From contig NC_011832.1 in NCBI RefSeq assembly GCF_000021965.1, positions 2,521,242 through 2,585,241 on the forward strand: a DNA stretch of 64,000 nucleotides, read 5' to 3'. Positions 1 through 9,604 of the stretch are shown here, piece after piece. The notes beneath the pieces were generated by a model. That model was not told the DNA's origin and searched no databases. It was given only the letters and a program-made list of their open reading frames with translations. The position numbers and the translations under genes were made by a program. Positions within the stretch are counted from its first letter, which is position 1. Each line of letters opens with the position of its first letter. Origin of the DNA: Methanosphaerula palustris E1-9c. Lineage in GTDB: Archaea; Halobacteriota; Methanomicrobia; Methanomicrobiales; Methanospirillaceae.

Positions 1-118
1 TCACCTGATCCAGGCGCAGCCCCATGTCGAAGACGACAATCTCTTTGCCGCATCGGACGGCGGTCATATTACGACCAACTTCGTCGTAACCGCCGACGCC
101 TATCACTTCAATTTCCAT
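1..118 (-). CDS. rnj: Ribonuclease J-like beta-CASP nuclease (N-terminal part)
   Basis: Only the first 39 codons are in the window; the gene runs off the left edge. The visible start is [20 protein letters not shown], which matches the opening beta-strand and GGxxEVGRN turn of archaeal RNase J-type metallo-beta-lactamase/beta-CASP proteins. These act in the cytoplasm as 5'-3' exoribonucleases in RNA decay and processing. The active-site HxHxDH motif lies outside the window. The ATG at 118 follows a GGAGGAAAT-type ribosome binding site and is 15 nt after the IPP isomerase stop, so it is probably the last visible member of the mevalonate-pathway operon. Family placement is from the N-terminus only. 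Confidence 0.8.
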   Translation of the reverse strand, partial: MEIEVIGVGGYDEVGRNMTAVRCGKEIVVFDMGLRLDQV

Positions 119-132
119 TATATTTCCTCCGT

Positions 133-1206
133 TTAGTGTACACCCAGCGCACCATTGGTGCCTGAAATGATCACCCGAGTCCGCTTCAGTGCGGCAATGT
201 CCGGCGAACCAGTCAAAAACATCGTCACCTTCAGCTGGTGCAGTAATCGCTCAATTGTATTGGAAAGCGATTCTTCACCTTTTAGCGCCGGGTTCAGCAG
301 TGGGAGTGCCATCCCTGCAAGGTCAGCACCCAGCGCCACTGCCTTGGCCATATCGATCCCAGTCCGAACGCCACCGGTGGCGATCACCGGCAACCCTGCT
401 GGCACCACCTCGCAGAGGCTGGTCACCGTCGGGATCCCCCATGAGAGAAACTCCTCCCCGAGGGAGACCAGGTGCCGATCCTGGTCCCTGCTACTTTCAT
501 CGGCACGGATCGCTTCAATGGCGGCCCAGGAAGTCCCTCCTCTGCCACCGGTATCGATCGCCGCTGCCCCTGCCCCGGCGATCCTCCTGGCTGTTTCGCC
601 GGCAATCCCCGACCCGGTCTCCTTGACGATCACCGGGTAGGACGCCTCCTCACAGAGCGAGGCGAGGGCTGCCATACATCCCCTGGCATCGTGATCCCCT
701 TCCGGCTGAATCGCCTCCTGCAGGAAGTTCAGGTGGACGGCCAGGGCATCACCCCTGATCATCTCCACAGCCCGATCGGCCCACTCGATCCCGTGGTCCC
801 TGAGTTGTACGACCCCGATGTTGGCGCAGAGGAACGCTGAGGGAGCCATCTCCCTAACCACCCCAAAGGTTCCTTCCAGGTCAGGATTCTCGAGTGCCGC
901 CCGCTGCGAGCCAACTCCCATACCGAGGTTGAACCGTTCTGCCGCCCGGGCAAGCTGCTCGTTAATGACAGTCGTCTCCGGATGTCCGCCGGTCATCGCC
1001 GCGATAAAGAGCGGAGAACCGAACAGATGACCGAGGAACCTTACCCCAGTATCGATCTTGCCCATATCACACTCAGGGAGGGCGTTATGGATCAGACTGA
1101 CCCCCTGAAACCCGGGATCCCCCTGTTCGACCTCGTCCTGGCTGCAGATCCTGATATGATCCAGTTTTCGTGACGAGGTCTGATGGATGATCGTCATGGT
1201 CGTCAC
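133..1206 (-). CDS. fni: Type 2 isopentenyl-diphosphate delta-isomerase
   Basis: This FMN- and NADPH-dependent TIM-barrel enzyme interconverts isopentenyl and dimethylallyl diphosphate for archaeal lipid synthesis. Seen motifs are RKLDHI near residue 13, AAMTGG at 69-74, GVGSQR at 97-102, HLN at 158-160, the QPEGD stretch near 167, VKETG at 194-198, GRGGTSW at 221-227 and TGGVRTG near 277. These are flavin, diphosphate and substrate-binding signatures of the type 2 family, and the 357-residue length is normal. The first possible start is a GTG at 1206 that overlaps the TGA of the kinase gene before it (GTGA); an ATG at 1197 is the alternative. The overlap suggests translational coupling with isopentenyl phosphate kinase, which makes its substrate. 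Confidence 0.95.
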   Translation of the reverse strand: MTTMTIIHQTSSRKLDHIRICSQDEVEQGDPGFQGVSLIHNALPECDMGKIDTGVRFLGHLFGSPLFIAAMTGGHPETTVINEQLARAAERFNLGMGVGSQRAALENPDLEGTFGVVREMAPSAFLCANIGVVQLRDHGIEWADRAVEMIRGDALAVHLNFLQEAIQPEGDHDARGCMAALASLCEEASYPVIVKETGSGIAGETARRIAGAGAAAIDTGGRGGTSWAAIEAIRADESSRDQDRHLVSLGEEFLSWGIPTVTSLCEVVPAGLPVIATGGVRTGIDMAKAVALGADLAGMALPLLNPALKGEESLSNTIERLLHQLKVTMFLTGSPDIAALKRTRVIISGTNGALGVH

Positions 1207-1958
1207 GCCATCCTGACCACAGTCCCGCCATGGTCACGCTGGTGCAGAAAGTCTTGTAACCGGGAGACTGCAAATATGTGCGACTCCACACCTCCTCCAG
1301 CCAGAACCAGCAGTTCCCGGATCTTCCCCTGCATCCCTCCGGTCACGTCGACACTGGAGGAGGTACCGATCGAAAGTCCTTCGATATCAGACGGCGTGAT
1401 CGACCTGACCACCTGACCCTCCGAGGAGAGAACCCCAGGCACATCCGTAGCAAGTCCGACCCTGCCAACCGCCAGTTGAGGTGACAGCGCGCTGATCACC
1501 TGATCGCCCGATACGATACAAGCTCCCCTCCTCCGGTCCAGCACCACATCCCCATGCAGCACCGGTGTGATCCCAAGGGCATTCAGCCGATCGAGCAGTT
1601 CCACCGGGGCAGAGACGAGACGGCCGTCGTCAGCAAGGCAACTATCGAGGAGATGAACGCCGATCGCATCGATCCCTTCGTTCTGCAGGGCTTCGACGAC
1701 CGCCCGATTCAGGGCGGTAACCGCCCGGTGGGTGACCCCAATACCGACAGCGTTCGAGCGGTCCGCACCAAGGTCGAGGTGATATTGGTGGGCCTCAGGA
1801 TGCCCGCAGGAACCGGCGCCATGGACGATATATCCGGAGAATGCGCTCTCTTTCAGAGTTGAGGCTATCGTCGCCAATTGCTGGCGATCTATCACGTCCT
1901 TTCCCGCCTTGTCGGTGATCACACTGCCACCGAGTTTCAGCATCACCTGATTATGCAT
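1203..1958 (-). CDS. ipk: Isopentenyl phosphate kinase
   Basis: This amino-acid-kinase-fold enzyme phosphorylates isopentenyl phosphate to isopentenyl diphosphate, the last kinase step of the archaeal modified mevalonate pathway. It shows the N-terminal LKLGGSVITDK (residues 7-17) and HGAGSCGH (46-53), whose final His is the family-specific catalytic/substrate-binding residue. A C-terminal DVTGGM segment fits the nucleotide-binding part. I chose the ATG at 1958 because it follows a GAAAGGAG ribosome binding site and starts close to the LKLGG strand; an in-frame extension to 2021 would have an atypical N-terminus. It overlaps the end of mevalonate kinase by 8 nt, so the two are likely coupled. 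Confidence 0.93.
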   Translation of the reverse strand: MHNQVMLKLGGSVITDKAGKDVIDRQQLATIASTLKESAFSGYIVHGAGSCGHPEAHQYHLDLGADRSNAVGIGVTHRAVTALNRAVVEALQNEGIDAIGVHLLDSCLADDGRLVSAPVELLDRLNALGITPVLHGDVVLDRRRGACIVSGDQVISALSPQLAVGRVGLATDVPGVLSSEGQVVRSITPSDIEGLSIGTSSSVDVTGGMQGKIRELLVLAGGGVESHIFAVSRLQDFLHQRDHGGTVVRMA

Positions 1959-2820
1959 CGTTCTCCTTTCTGGCTCCGACCGTATCGATGGAGGTGATGA
2001 AGGCTCTAGCATCGCAGGCATCGATGGCCGCTGCCACCCGCCCCTTCATATGTTTTGGACAGAGCGCAATCATACATCCACCACCACCGGCACCGGTAAG
2101 TTTTGCCCCAAAAGCCCCGGCATTACGGGACGCGATCACCAACTTTGAGAGGGTGGGGTGGCCGACCCCAAGCACCTCAAGTAGTGCCTCATTGATGTTC
2201 ATCAGTTGCCCGAGCTGCCTGGGGTTGGAGAGGTTCCGAACTGCACTGAGCGTCAGCGCCCCCATCGCTTCCATTACAGGGTTCATCACATCAGGAAATT
2301 TTCGCTGCCCTTCTGCGACCAGTTCGACCATCTTTGCAGTGCTGTGCGAGACGAGCGTGTTCCCGACCACCAGATTCAGGTTCTGTGGTGGAATCTTCCT
2401 CCGCGATTGTCCAGTGATCAGTACCATCCCTCCGATCGTCGACACGTAGGTGTCCGTCGGACTCGCCCGACCTTTCTGCACGGCCCGTTCGATCTGGTAA
2501 GCAGTGAGAGCGATCTCCTCACGGGTACGATCGAGATCGAACTCGTCGTTGATCGCCGAGAGGGTGGCCACCGTAACGGCCGCCGACGAACCGAGCCCTG
2601 ACGAGGAGGGCATCTGCGAATTCACATAGACCGAACCTGTCACCCCCATCGCCTTGAAGCATCCGTCGATATACGGGGATTTGGCAGGGGTCGGGTGACG
2701 GTTCTTCCGGACCGTCACAAAGACCCGCGGTTTGATGGCCATTGCAAGCCCTGGCTTACCATAAACCACCGCATGTTCACCGAACAGAAATACCTTGCCC
2801 GGCGCACTCCAGGTCACCAC
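1951..2820 (-). CDS. mvk: Mevalonate kinase
   Basis: A GHMP-family kinase that phosphorylates mevalonate to 5-phosphomevalonate. It has the N-terminal SAPGKVFLFGEH motif (5-16), the ATP-binding PSSSGLGSSA loop (71-80), the catalytic Asp region SPTDTYV (about 120-126) and the C-terminal LTGAGGGGC glycine-rich motif. At 289 residues it is a usual archaeal size. Translation starts at a GTG (2820), 1 nt after the MEMO gene stop. It is followed with overlap by isopentenyl phosphate kinase and IPP isomerase, giving three isoprenoid steps in one run. The phosphomevalonate steps in between (dehydratase/decarboxylase) are not in this window. Confidence 0.95.
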   Translation of the reverse strand: MVTWSAPGKVFLFGEHAVVYGKPGLAMAIKPRVFVTVRKNRHPTPAKSPYIDGCFKAMGVTGSVYVNSQMPSSSGLGSSAAVTVATLSAINDEFDLDRTREEIALTAYQIERAVQKGRASPTDTYVSTIGGMVLITGQSRRKIPPQNLNLVVGNTLVSHSTAKMVELVAEGQRKFPDVMNPVMEAMGALTLSAVRNLSNPRQLGQLMNINEALLEVLGVGHPTLSKLVIASRNAGAFGAKLTGAGGGGCMIALCPKHMKGRVAAAIDACDARAFITSIDTVGARKENDA

Positions 2821-2821
2821 C

Positions 2822-3610
2822 TCATATCACCGCAATCGCTGCATACCCAACGACGGAAGCACGATCCCCGGTCACATCCCCACTCGTTGCATACTTCAGA
2901 AGTTCTCCCTTCTCAGCCCCTGCTTCAATAGAGGCCGTGATCATCGCTGCGATAGTACCATATCCACAGGCTGAAGAGCCACGTTCACGTAGACGGTTGT
3001 AGAAGAGTTCGATCTCCAGAGACTTTAATGCCTCTATCGCGTACAGGTCCTGACCCTTTGCCACGGTTTCAGGGACATAGTGGGAAAAGTCGCTCGAAGC
3101 AACCACCCGTATCTCCCGCCGGGTCTCTCGAGCCGCCCGTGCGATCATCCGACCGAGCCTGACTGAGGATGCAAGGTCCTGATCTCCCATCAGCACTGGA
3201 GCGATCCTGGCCCGTGGAAATCGGTATTTGATGAAGGGCATCTGCACCTCAAGCGAGTGCTCGTCGGCATGATAGGACTCGTTCACTGGAAGGTCAAGCG
3301 CTGATACCAGGTCAGTATCGGTGTCGACAATCCCGAGTGGAGTCTCCCAGGGAACCGCTGAGGTGCAGGTAGGATAACCACGATGACTCGGTCCGATCAC
3401 CACAAAAGTTCCATCAAATGAAGAAGGGAGCGTGGCATAAGCCAGTGCCGCGACCGCACCGGAATAGATGTACCCCGCATGCGGGGCAACTATCCCACTG
3501 GCACTGGTCTCATGACCGGTTACTGCAAAGAACTTTCCAAGCAGTTGTTCCAGATGGCTGGGTTCCCCAGGATAAAACATACCCGCCACTGCGCATGTTC
3601 TGATCTTCAT
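2822..3610 (-). CDS. MEMO family protein
   Basis: The 262-residue protein belongs to the MEMO1 family, a fold related to class III extradiol dioxygenases. Seen signatures are the start MKIRTCAVAGMFYPG, the VAPHAGYIYSG motif near residue 42, the GPSHRG motif near 73, an EHSLEVQMPF stretch near 116 and SSDFSHY near 170; their His/Asp/Cys residues form the presumed metal site. The archaeal function is not settled; the family commonly sits next to mevalonate-pathway genes, as here, where it directly precedes mevalonate kinase. It begins 28 nt after the S2 gene. The family call is sure, the role is not. Confidence 0.9.
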   Translation of the reverse strand: MKIRTCAVAGMFYPGEPSHLEQLLGKFFAVTGHETSASGIVAPHAGYIYSGAVAALAYATLPSSFDGTFVVIGPSHRGYPTCTSAVPWETPLGIVDTDTDLVSALDLPVNESYHADEHSLEVQMPFIKYRFPRARIAPVLMGDQDLASSVRLGRMIARAARETRREIRVVASSDFSHYVPETVAKGQDLYAIEALKSLEIELFYNRLRERGSSACGYGTIAAMITASIEAGAEKGELLKYATSGDVTGDRASVVGYAAIAVI

Positions 3611-3637
3611 TAGGGAACCTTTCGCGTTCTGGTATAT

Positions 3638-4246
3638 CTACAGATCGATCTCGAAGTCTTCCTGGGTCAGTGAGGTGGTCACACCACGAATGCGGAGGAT
3701 CTCACGGGTCAGCAGGAAGTAGATCATCGAGAGGGCCTTGCGCCCCTTGTTATTGGTGGGAATAACAAGGTCCATGAACTGAGTCATATTGTTGGTATCA
3801 CAGAGGCCCACAACCGGGATCCCACTCTGCACGGCCTCCTTGACAACCTGTGCATCACCGATCGGGTCGGTGATGAAGACGACTTCGGGCTCGAGGTAAC
3901 CGTTCAGGTTCTGGTTAGTCAGTGACCCGGGGATGAACCGTGCAGTCTTTGCAATCCCACCGATGGCATCTGCGAACTTCTTGGCTGGGTACTGCCCATA
4001 CTGACGGGAGGTGACGACCAGAATGTTCGAAGGGTTGAACTGGGAGAGGAACTTCGCCACAGTCTTGATCCGCTCATCAGTCTCCCTGATATCGATGATA
4101 TAGAGGCCATCCCCGCGGACGCGGTAGATGAACTTCTTCATATCCTTGCTCTTCTGCTGGGTGCCGATATGGATACCGGCGGCCAAGTACTCCTCAACGG
4201 GAATCAGGGGTTCTTTTAACTCAATTTCCATTTCATTTGCTGTCAT
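3638..4246 (-). CDS. rps2: 30S ribosomal protein S2
   Basis: A 202-residue archaeal S2 (uS2) of the small ribosomal subunit. It contains the typical [17 protein letters not shown] opening (25-41), the [17 protein letters not shown] region and the PGSLTNQ / [10 protein letters not shown] sequence, where other S2 proteins carry the conserved RW-x-PG-TLTN and PD motifs. The ATG shares one base with the enolase stop (TAATG), so it is probably translated by re-initiation from enolase. Order enolase-S2-MEMO-mevalonate kinase is a conserved archaeal arrangement. Confidence 0.97.
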   Translation of the reverse strand: MTANEMEIELKEPLIPVEEYLAAGIHIGTQQKSKDMKKFIYRVRGDGLYIIDIRETDERIKTVAKFLSQFNPSNILVVTSRQYGQYPAKKFADAIGGIAKTARFIPGSLTNQNLNGYLEPEVVFITDPIGDAQVVKEAVQSGIPVVGLCDTNNMTQFMDLVIPTNNKGRKALSMIYFLLTREILRIRGVTTSLTQEDFEIDL

Positions 4247-5433
4247 TAGATCTGCTCCTCAATGCGTATCAGTTCATTCAGTTTTGCTATCCGTTCGCCG
4301 CCAACGACGCCGGTCTTTAAGAATATGCACCCAAACGCTGTCGCCAAGTGTGCAATGGTGGTATCTGTGGTCTCACCGGAACGGTGGCTCATCACGGTAT
4401 CCATCCCATGAGTATGAGCCATCTGAACCGCTTCATAGGTATCGGTCAGGGTCCCGACCTGATTCGGCTTGATCAGTACAGCATTTGCCGAACCGATATC
4501 GATCCCCTGCATGATCCGCTCGGTGTTGGTCACGAAGAGATCATCACCGCAGATCAGACAACGGTCACCGACCGCTTCAGTCAGGTCTGAGAAGCCCTCG
4601 AAGTCGTCCTCACGGAGCGGATCCTCGACATAGATAAGGGAGTAACGGTCGACCAGTTCGCCGATGTAGGCGATCTGGTCTTCAGTGGTTCGGTCGGCAT
4701 CCTTGTAATGGTAATGGGTATCGTTCCAGAGTTCACTGGCGGCGACATCGATCCCCATCGAGATCGTGATGTTCATCTCATCAGAGATGGCCGTCACAGC
4801 CTGATGCACCGTTTCAAAGGCAGTGATGTCGTCGATGTGCGGAGCCCATGCCCCTTCATCTCCCTTTCCACAACCCTTGCCCAGTGCAATCAGCAGTTCC
4901 TTGACCTTCCGATGGACTGCTGCATTCGCAAATACTGCCTCCTCTGCATCAGAGGCTCCAGTTGGAACGACCAGAAACTCCTGAATGTCAGTGGCATCCA
5001 CAGCATGAGCTCCGCCGCCGATCACATTCCCGAGTGGGAATGGGGTCTCCTTGATGAAAGCTCCACCCAGATAACGATAGAGATCCATTCCATTGGCACT
5101 TGCTGCTGCCTTGGCATTTGCCAGCGAGAGGGCGACCGCGATGTTCGCCCCGATCTTTGAGAGATCTGGTGTGCCATCGATCGAACGGAGCTGCTGATCG
5201 AACTCTGCCTGATCTCCAGCATCCAGCCCGATCAGTGCAGGGATCAGGTTCTGCTCTGCATCATCGATCGCTTCGTCGACGGGTCGAACCTTCGCTTCAT
5301 AGACACCGGTGCTTGCACCGCTCGGTGCAGCCGCCCGACCAAAGCCACTCTCTGTGACCATGTCGACCTCCACCGTCGGGTTTCCTCTGCTGTCCAAGAT
5401 CTTTCTGAGCTGGACCGCCTGAATAATCGTCAT
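4246..5433 (-). CDS. eno: Enolase (phosphopyruvate hydratase)
   Basis: Interconverts 2-phosphoglycerate and phosphoenolpyruvate in glycolysis/gluconeogenesis. The 395-residue protein has the opening [15 protein letters not shown], the GAxTG-like loop [11 protein letters not shown], the ligand region VEDPLREDD with GDDLF, a [10 protein letters not shown] segment containing the catalytic Lys, and SHRSGETTD near the C-terminus. It is somewhat shorter than bacterial enolases (about 430), mostly at the C-terminus. It starts 4 nt after the RpoK stop and abuts S2, so it is embedded in the transcription/translation operon. Confidence 0.97.
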   Translation of the reverse strand: MTIIQAVQLRKILDSRGNPTVEVDMVTESGFGRAAAPSGASTGVYEAKVRPVDEAIDDAEQNLIPALIGLDAGDQAEFDQQLRSIDGTPDLSKIGANIAVALSLANAKAAASANGMDLYRYLGGAFIKETPFPLGNVIGGGAHAVDATDIQEFLVVPTGASDAEEAVFANAAVHRKVKELLIALGKGCGKGDEGAWAPHIDDITAFETVHQAVTAISDEMNITISMGIDVAASELWNDTHYHYKDADRTTEDQIAYIGELVDRYSLIYVEDPLREDDFEGFSDLTEAVGDRCLICGDDLFVTNTERIMQGIDIGSANAVLIKPNQVGTLTDTYEAVQMAHTHGMDTVMSHRSGETTDTTIAHLATAFGCIFLKTGVVGGERIAKLNELIRIEEQI

Positions 5434-5437
5434 CTAA

Positions 5438-5608
5438 TTATTGCCTCCTCTTCACCGTGATGGGGATTATACCCTGGTTGTACTCCTCAAGGGCGATCTC
5501 TAGGGGATCTGACTTGGTAGTCCTGACCAGAATAGGTGCTCCCATCGATATCTGCAGAGACCGAGCACCGATGATCCTTGCTCGTTCATACCGAGTATAC
5601 GATTCCAT
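5438..5608 (-). CDS. rpoK: DNA-directed RNA polymerase subunit K
   Basis: This is the archaeal homolog of eukaryotic Rpb6 and bacterial omega, a small subunit that helps assemble RNA polymerase. The sequence [20 protein letters not shown] and the later [20 protein letters not shown] are diagnostic. I prefer the ATG at 5608 (56 residues), which begins at the conserved TRYE segment and has a GAGG-containing leader; an in-frame ATG at 5626 would add six residues (MILRRR). It lies between tRNA-Pro and enolase. Confidence 0.93.
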   Translation of the reverse strand: MESYTRYERARIIGARSLQISMGAPILVRTTKSDPLEIALEEYNQGIIPITVKRRQ

Positions 5609-5640
5609 TCTCCGCCTCAAAATCATTCATTTATGAGAAA

Positions 5641-5713
5641 TGGGGTCGCTGAGATTCGAACTCAGGTCACAGCATCCCGAACGCCATAGGATTCCAGGCT
5701 ACCCCACGACCCC
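5641..5713 (-). tRNA. tRNA-Pro (CGG)
   Basis: A 73-nt cloverleaf folds on the minus strand. The acceptor stem GGGGTCG pairs with CGACCCC and is followed by discriminator A; the T arm is CTGAG-TTCGAAT-CTCAG. The anticodon arm TGGCG / TGCTG (with G-U pairs) encloses the loop TTCGGGA, giving anticodon CGG for the Pro codon CCG. No CCA is encoded. No intron is seen. It lies between rpoN and rpoK inside the operon, so it may be processed from a long transcript. Confidence 0.9.
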
Positions 5714-5724
5714 TCATGTTCAAA

Positions 5725-5913
5725 TTACTGGTATGGGTTTAACTCATCAATAATCTCTTTGTGTGTCAGCAGCATTCGTCTGCAGCAGTACTGCGTCAGA
5801 CCGAGGTCGTCGAGGATCGCTCCAGGATCCTCGCCGGCATCTCTCCGCTGTTTAAACTCTTCCCAGGCGGTAGAAATTACTTTTCCACATGTGAAACATC
5901 GTACAGGTATCAT
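5725..5913 (-). CDS. rpoN: DNA-directed RNA polymerase subunit N
   Basis: A 62-residue archaeal Rpb10 homolog that binds one zinc ion and bridges the D/L assembly platform to the large polymerase subunits. It shows the invariant N-terminal [11 protein letters not shown] (CxxC) and the second zinc pair in [13 protein letters not shown]. The length is normal. It starts 28 nt downstream of S9 and is followed 11 nt later by tRNA-Pro. Confidence 0.97.
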   Translation of the reverse strand: MIPVRCFTCGKVISTAWEEFKQRRDAGEDPGAILDDLGLTQYCCRRMLLTHKEIIDELNPYQ

Positions 5914-5941
5914 TGATGATCGGTCTCTTATCAGTATATAA

Positions 5942-6343
5942 TTAACGGTATGATTTCTGGACTTTGGCGCGGGCGCCCTTTCCGTGCGGTTTCTTTGCCT
6001 CTTTCTGACGTGAATCGTTGACCAGCAATGTCCGGTCGTAGGCTACATACAGATCCTTGAGTTGTGGATCGTTGTGCCAGTTCACGATAGCGCGCGCAAG
6101 AGCGGTCCGGACAGCTTCTGCCTGACCCATAACCCCGCCGCCTTTTACATCGATGATCACATCGACGTCTTCAACGCCCTTGGGATTCAAAAGGATCGGC
6201 TCGGATATCTTCATCCGGACAACTTCGGTCCCATATACCTCAAGCGGAACAGAGTTGATTCGAATGACCCCTTTGCCAGCCTTCAGAGTGGCGCGAGCGA
6301 TCGCGGTTTTCCGCTTTCCACTGGTGTTTATGACTTTTACCAT
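5942..6343 (-). CDS. rps9: 30S ribosomal protein S9
   Basis: A 133-residue uS9. The N-terminal [20 protein letters not shown] and the C-terminal basic tail ending AKVQKSYR are typical; in the family this tail reaches the P-site t[23 protein letters not shown] matches the conserved core helix. It follows L13 by 9 nt and precedes RpoN, the standard archaeal order. Confidence 0.97.
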   Translation of the reverse strand: MVKVINTSGKRKTAIARATLKAGKGVIRINSVPLEVYGTEVVRMKISEPILLNPKGVEDVDVIIDVKGGGVMGQAEAVRTALARAIVNWHNDPQLKDLYVAYDRTLLVNDSRQKEAKKPHGKGARAKVQKSYR

Positions 6344-6352
6344 TATATCTCC

Positions 6353-6775
6353 TCAATACTTCGACCCAAGGAAGGTGCTTACAGCGCCGACTGTTATATA
6401 GCGCGATGTGTTCAGGCGGTCGATATGTGCCTCATCGAGTTTCTCGATGGGCTGATTTTTCAGATCCACAGGAACACCGACATAGGCCTTGATGGCCTTG
6501 AAGGCCTCGATACCCCGCTGGCGTTTGTAGGGAAGCATCCCCCGAATCGTCCGCTTTACAATGTGATCAGGCCTGCGGGGGAAGAACGGTCCGCCCTCGC
6601 GGGAACCTCGTGTCCGCTTGACACGGTAGTGCTGGAGTATACTCGCCCTACCGCCAGAGATCACGGCCTTCTCTGCGTTGATGAGGGCGATCTCCTCGCC
6701 ATCAAGGGCACGCTTTGCCACAATTGAGGCCATCCTTCCGAGCAGGAGTCCTTCTGCATCAATAATCGTCACCAT
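6353..6775 (-). CDS. rpl13: 50S ribosomal protein L13
   Basis: A 140-residue uL13. Recognised by [20 protein letters not shown] at the N-terminus, the [10 protein letters not shown] segment, and [19 protein letters not shown] in the centre. It starts 4 nt after the L18e stop, so it is tightly packed in the operon. Confidence 0.97.
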   Translation of the reverse strand: MVTIIDAEGLLLGRMASIVAKRALDGEEIALINAEKAVISGGRASILQHYRVKRTRGSREGGPFFPRRPDHIVKRTIRGMLPYKRQRGIEAFKAIKAYVGVPVDLKNQPIEKLDEAHIDRLNTSRYITVGAVSTFLGSKY

Positions 6776-6779
6776 CTGC

Positions 6780-7148
6780 TCACCTCAGAATCCTCACGCG
6801 GCTCCCCTTCGGGTTGTTCGCGAGCAGTTCTTCAATCGTCATGCATGTGCCCTGTGCCTTGGCGATCTTGCTGACCGCCGATTCACTGAAGTTCAATGCA
6901 GCGACCCTGACCGACTGGTTCAGCATCCCGCTCCCGAGCACCTTGCCCGGAACGAGGATTGTCTCGCCCTCGGCAGCATACCGATTGATCTTGCTTATAT
7001 TCACCTCTGCGTGCGCACTGGTGGACGCCTCGAGACGATTTGCAATATCTCGCCAGATCTTTACCTCACCTGTACGCGATGCGTCCTTCAATGTGGTGAT
7101 GAGGCTGGTAAGGCGTGGATTTGTCTTCTTCACTCTTCCTGTCATCAA
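6780..7148 (-). CDS. rpl18e: 50S ribosomal protein L18e
   Basis: A 122-residue archaeal/eukaryotic-type large-subunit protein (eL18). The N-terminus [20 protein letters not shown] and the [12 protein letters not shown] and [10 protein letters not shown] segments match the family. Its ATG directly follows the RpoD stop with no gap, consistent with coupled translation. Confidence 0.96.
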   Translation of the reverse strand: MMTGRVKKTNPRLTSLITTLKDASRTGEVKIWRDIANRLEASTSAHAEVNISKINRYAAEGETILVPGKVLGSGMLNQSVRVAALNFSESAVSKIAKAQGTCMTIEELLANNPKGSRVRILR

Positions 7149-7970
7149 CTATCCCTCGGATATCTCCTGTAATTTTTCAGCCAGCTCGTTTGATTCGTTC
7201 TTCAGATACAGCAGCGATTGCCGTATAATCGTCCGGACCGGAAGGGATCCGTCACTCTCCACCACGCCGATGAACCGGGTGGCATCGTCGGAGATCCGAA
7301 TCCCCGGCTCATCTCCGATCCCTGTACTCAGGCATGCCTTTTCACAGAGTTTGCAGAGTGAACAGGACTCGAGCTTTCCCTCTTCGACGGTGAGCACACC
7401 GCCCTTCAGAACCAGTACATCTCGTGGGCACTGGTCAACACAGGTACCACATGCATCGCAGTGGGTCTCGACCGTGATTACCGGATAGTTCTTGTATCCG
7501 CAGTTGATTGTGGGCTGCCACTTGGCATGGACCTTTCCAAGGTTCATCTCGGCACGTGCCTCAATGACCACCTTCTGCCCCTTCTCAAGCTTCACGATCG
7601 GGATCTTCTCATCAACAGGGACTGCCTCAGGGTCTGATGGTATCAGATCCCGTGAGTAGACCATCCCCGGTCCCTCGACACTCAACGTATACATCGTCGA
7701 ACAGCGGTCGCATCCTGCTCCTTCACAGGTACACCGATCTGCAGAGACATAAAGGTCCGAGTTGGTCTTCAGCGGGACGAGCCCGATCCGGTGTGCCAGC
7801 ATCTCATCAAACAGAGCACTGGTATTGTCGTAGATTTTAATATCTTCTATCGCAAGTTTCGGAACTTCACTGCACATCGCTCTCCGGATGGCATTGATGA
7901 ACGAAGGACTCACGCCAGTCAGCGTATAACGCGCTACGGTGTTGTCAAGTCTGCTGAATACGAGATCCAT
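7149..7970 (-). CDS. rpoD: DNA-directed RNA polymerase subunit D with ferredoxin-like domain
   Basis: Homolog of eukaryotic Rpb3/alpha; with RpoL it nucleates polymerase assembly. The N-terminal half has TLTGVSPSFINAIRRAMCSE and MLAHRIGLVPL, and a CTCEGAGCDRC stretch likely to bind zinc. A ferredoxin-like insertion follows near residues 170-215, with CDACGTCVDQCP and CSLCKLCEKAC. Each has a complete CxxCxxCxxxC cysteine set, so two 4Fe-4S clusters are plausible. This domain is known in many methanogen RpoD proteins and absent in others. Length is 273 residues. Situated between S11 and L18e. Confidence 0.97.
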   Translation of the reverse strand: MDLVFSRLDNTVARYTLTGVSPSFINAIRRAMCSEVPKLAIEDIKIYDNTSALFDEMLAHRIGLVPLKTNSDLYVSADRCTCEGAGCDRCSTMYTLSVEGPGMVYSRDLIPSDPEAVPVDEKIPIVKLEKGQKVVIEARAEMNLGKVHAKWQPTINCGYKNYPVITVETHCDACGTCVDQCPRDVLVLKGGVLTVEEGKLESCSLCKLCEKACLSTGIGDEPGIRISDDATRFIGVVESDGSLPVRTIIRQSLLYLKNESNELAEKLQEISEG

Positions 7971-8366
7971 TCAGACTCTCCTTCCCCGCCGGCCACCCTT
8001 TGCACGAATGCTGTCGTGGGGAACCGGAGTTACATCCTCGATGCGACCGATGCGCATACCTGCCCGGGCGAGTGCACGGATTGCTGCCTGTGCGCCTGCC
8101 CCAGGAGATCGCTGCTTGCCGCGACCAGGTGCTCGGACCTTGATATGAAGCCCGACGAACCCCTTGTCCATCGCTGCCTGCGCAACATCCCCGGCCATCT
8201 TCATTGCTGCGTACGGGGAGGACTCGTTCCGGTCCTGCTTGACGACCATACCGCCGCTGCTCTTGGTCACAGTCTCTGCACCAGTCATATCGGTGACGGT
8301 GATGATTGTATTATTGAATGAGGCGAAGACATGTGCGACTCCCCACTTTTCTCTGTCATTTGCCAT
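7971..8366 (-). CDS. rps11: 30S ribosomal protein S11
   Basis: A 131-residue uS11 located in the platform of the small subunit. Signatures are [20 protein letters not shown] near the start, the [20 protein letters not shown] segment, and the C-terminal [20 protein letters not shown]. It abuts RpoD without a gap. Confidence 0.97.
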   Translation of the reverse strand: MANDREKWGVAHVFASFNNTIITVTDMTGAETVTKSSGGMVVKQDRNESSPYAAMKMAGDVAQAAMDKGFVGLHIKVRAPGRGKQRSPGAGAQAAIRALARAGMRIGRIEDVTPVPHDSIRAKGGRRGRRV

Positions 8367-8372
8367 GCTGAC

Positions 8373-8918
8373 TCACCGCCTCTTCTTGTTGATCCGCTCG
8401 ATCTCCGGGTGCCCCTCACTAGTCAGTGGGGAGGTCCCATAGTAAGAGATCAATGTCTCCTGATCCCGTGGAACACGGTAAGACGGAATGTCCACACGTC
8501 GGCCTGCGATTGCGATATGACCATGAGTTACCATCTGACGAGCCTGCTTTGGTGAGCGTGCGAGACCCTGCCGGTAGACCATCGTCTGCAGGCGGCGCTC
8601 AAGCGGCTGCTGGATCTTCAATGACAACACATCACCAATGTCTGCATCCGGTCCAAGCAACCCAATCCTGTTCAGGTGACCGAGCAGATGTTCCTTTTTC
8701 GTGGCGATCTGCTGCTCGTCGGAGCTCTGTGACATGAACGCAAGCAACTCCCGTGCCGCTTTGCGGTACCTGCGGAGCACACTCTGTGCTCTCCAGACCT
8801 CACGCTTGTTCCGAAGGCCGTACTCGATAACAATACGGGTCTCATCCTCGATCCGCTGCTTCTCAAACGGACGTTTTGGGGCTTCATACCCCTTCGTGTT
8901 CTTGCCTGGATACCCCAT
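8373..8918 (-). CDS. rps4: 30S ribosomal protein S4
   Basis: A 181-residue archaeal uS4, one of the first proteins to bind 16S rRNA. It has the basic [20 protein letters not shown] start and an S4 RNA-binding domain ([20 protein letters not shown] through [18 protein letters not shown], about residues 105-155). It lies between S13 and S11 as in most archaea. Confidence 0.97.
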   Translation of the reverse strand: MGYPGKNTKGYEAPKRPFEKQRIEDETRIVIEYGLRNKREVWRAQSVLRRYRKAARELLAFMSQSSDEQQIATKKEHLLGHLNRIGLLGPDADIGDVLSLKIQQPLERRLQTMVYRQGLARSPKQARQMVTHGHIAIAGRRVDIPSYRVPRDQETLISYYGTSPLTSEGHPEIERINKKRR

Positions 8919-8930
8919 TTATTCACGACC

Positions 8931-9386
8931 TTAGTCTTTCTTCCTCTTCACGCCGACAGTGGTGCCGGTTCTACCAGTAGACTTGGTCCGCTGTCCGCGC
9001 ACCTTCTGTCCGGTCTCATGCCTGATACCACGGTAACATCGGATCTTCCGAAGAAGGTTCACGTCCTCATCGTTGGTCATCGCAAGGTCTGAACCAAGGA
9101 TATGCTTGCTCTCGCCAGTATAGACGTCCTTGATACGGTTGCGCATCCACGCAGGGATCAGCGCACCATAGTCAGTGACGACATCGCGGATCCGGTCGAC
9201 GTCCCCATCGGGAAGGCGACCGAGCAGTTCATGTTCGTTGACGGCTGCACGGCGGGTGATAATCCCAGAGGTGTGCCTACCGACACCAGGGATCCCAGTC
9301 AGGGCTACCCTGACTGACTTGGTCCCGTCGAGGTCAGTGTTGCTGACCCGTACAAAGTATTTTATGTCCTCTTCTTCTTGAGCCAT
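8931..9386 (-). CDS. rps13: 30S ribosomal protein S13
   Basis: A uS13 of the small-subunit head. The conserved core [15 protein letters not shown] and the C-terminal [20 protein letters not shown] are present. I chose the ATG at 9386, preceded by a GAGGAGAG ribosome binding site, giving 151 residues ([14 protein letters not shown]). A longer in-frame extension reaches 9458, but it would run through the tRNA-Ser gene, so it is not credible. This is the first protein gene of the leftward operon. Confidence 0.95.
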   Translation of the reverse strand: MAQEEEDIKYFVRVSNTDLDGTKSVRVALTGIPGVGRHTSGIITRRAAVNEHELLGRLPDGDVDRIRDVVTDYGALIPAWMRNRIKDVYTGESKHILGSDLAMTNDEDVNLLRKIRCYRGIRHETGQKVRGQRTKSTGRTGTTVGVKRKKD

Positions 9387-9416
9387 TGAACTCTCCTCAA
9401 TGAGATAATCTTGTAG

Positions 9417-9501
9417 CGCTGAGGGAGGGATTTGAACCCTCGAGTCCCAGGGGGACACAGGTTTAGCAAACCTGCGCCATACCAGGCTTGGCTACCTCAA
9501 C
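9417..9501 (-). tRNA. tRNA-Ser (GCT)
   Basis: An 85-nt type II tRNA on the minus strand. The acceptor stem GTTGAGG pairs with CCTCAGC with discriminator G. The anticodon stem CAGGT/ACCTG encloses TTGCTAA, so the anticodon is GCT (Ser AGC/AGT). The long variable arm expected of tRNA-Ser is present, and the T arm is GAGGG-TTCAAAT-CCCTC. It sits 30 nt upstream of the S13 start, at the head of the ribosomal operon. No CCA is encoded. Confidence 0.93.
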
Positions 9502-9604
9502 AGAGAATCTCGCATCTTTCGACACTCGCAGCGCGATTTGACTGCTCCATGAATGGTGCTTTATCATATAAGACGGGGGGATTAATAACTGTTGTGGCAC
9601 TCCA

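Noticed and set aside
155-640. Several plus-strand ORFs opposite the IPP isomerase gene.
   Set aside because: Composition is that of a complement strand in high-GC coding DNA, and the minus strand encodes a complete known enzyme.
9387-9458. Extended N-terminus for ribosomal protein S13.
   Set aside because: It would run through the tRNA-Ser gene, and a good ribosome binding site precedes the internal ATG.
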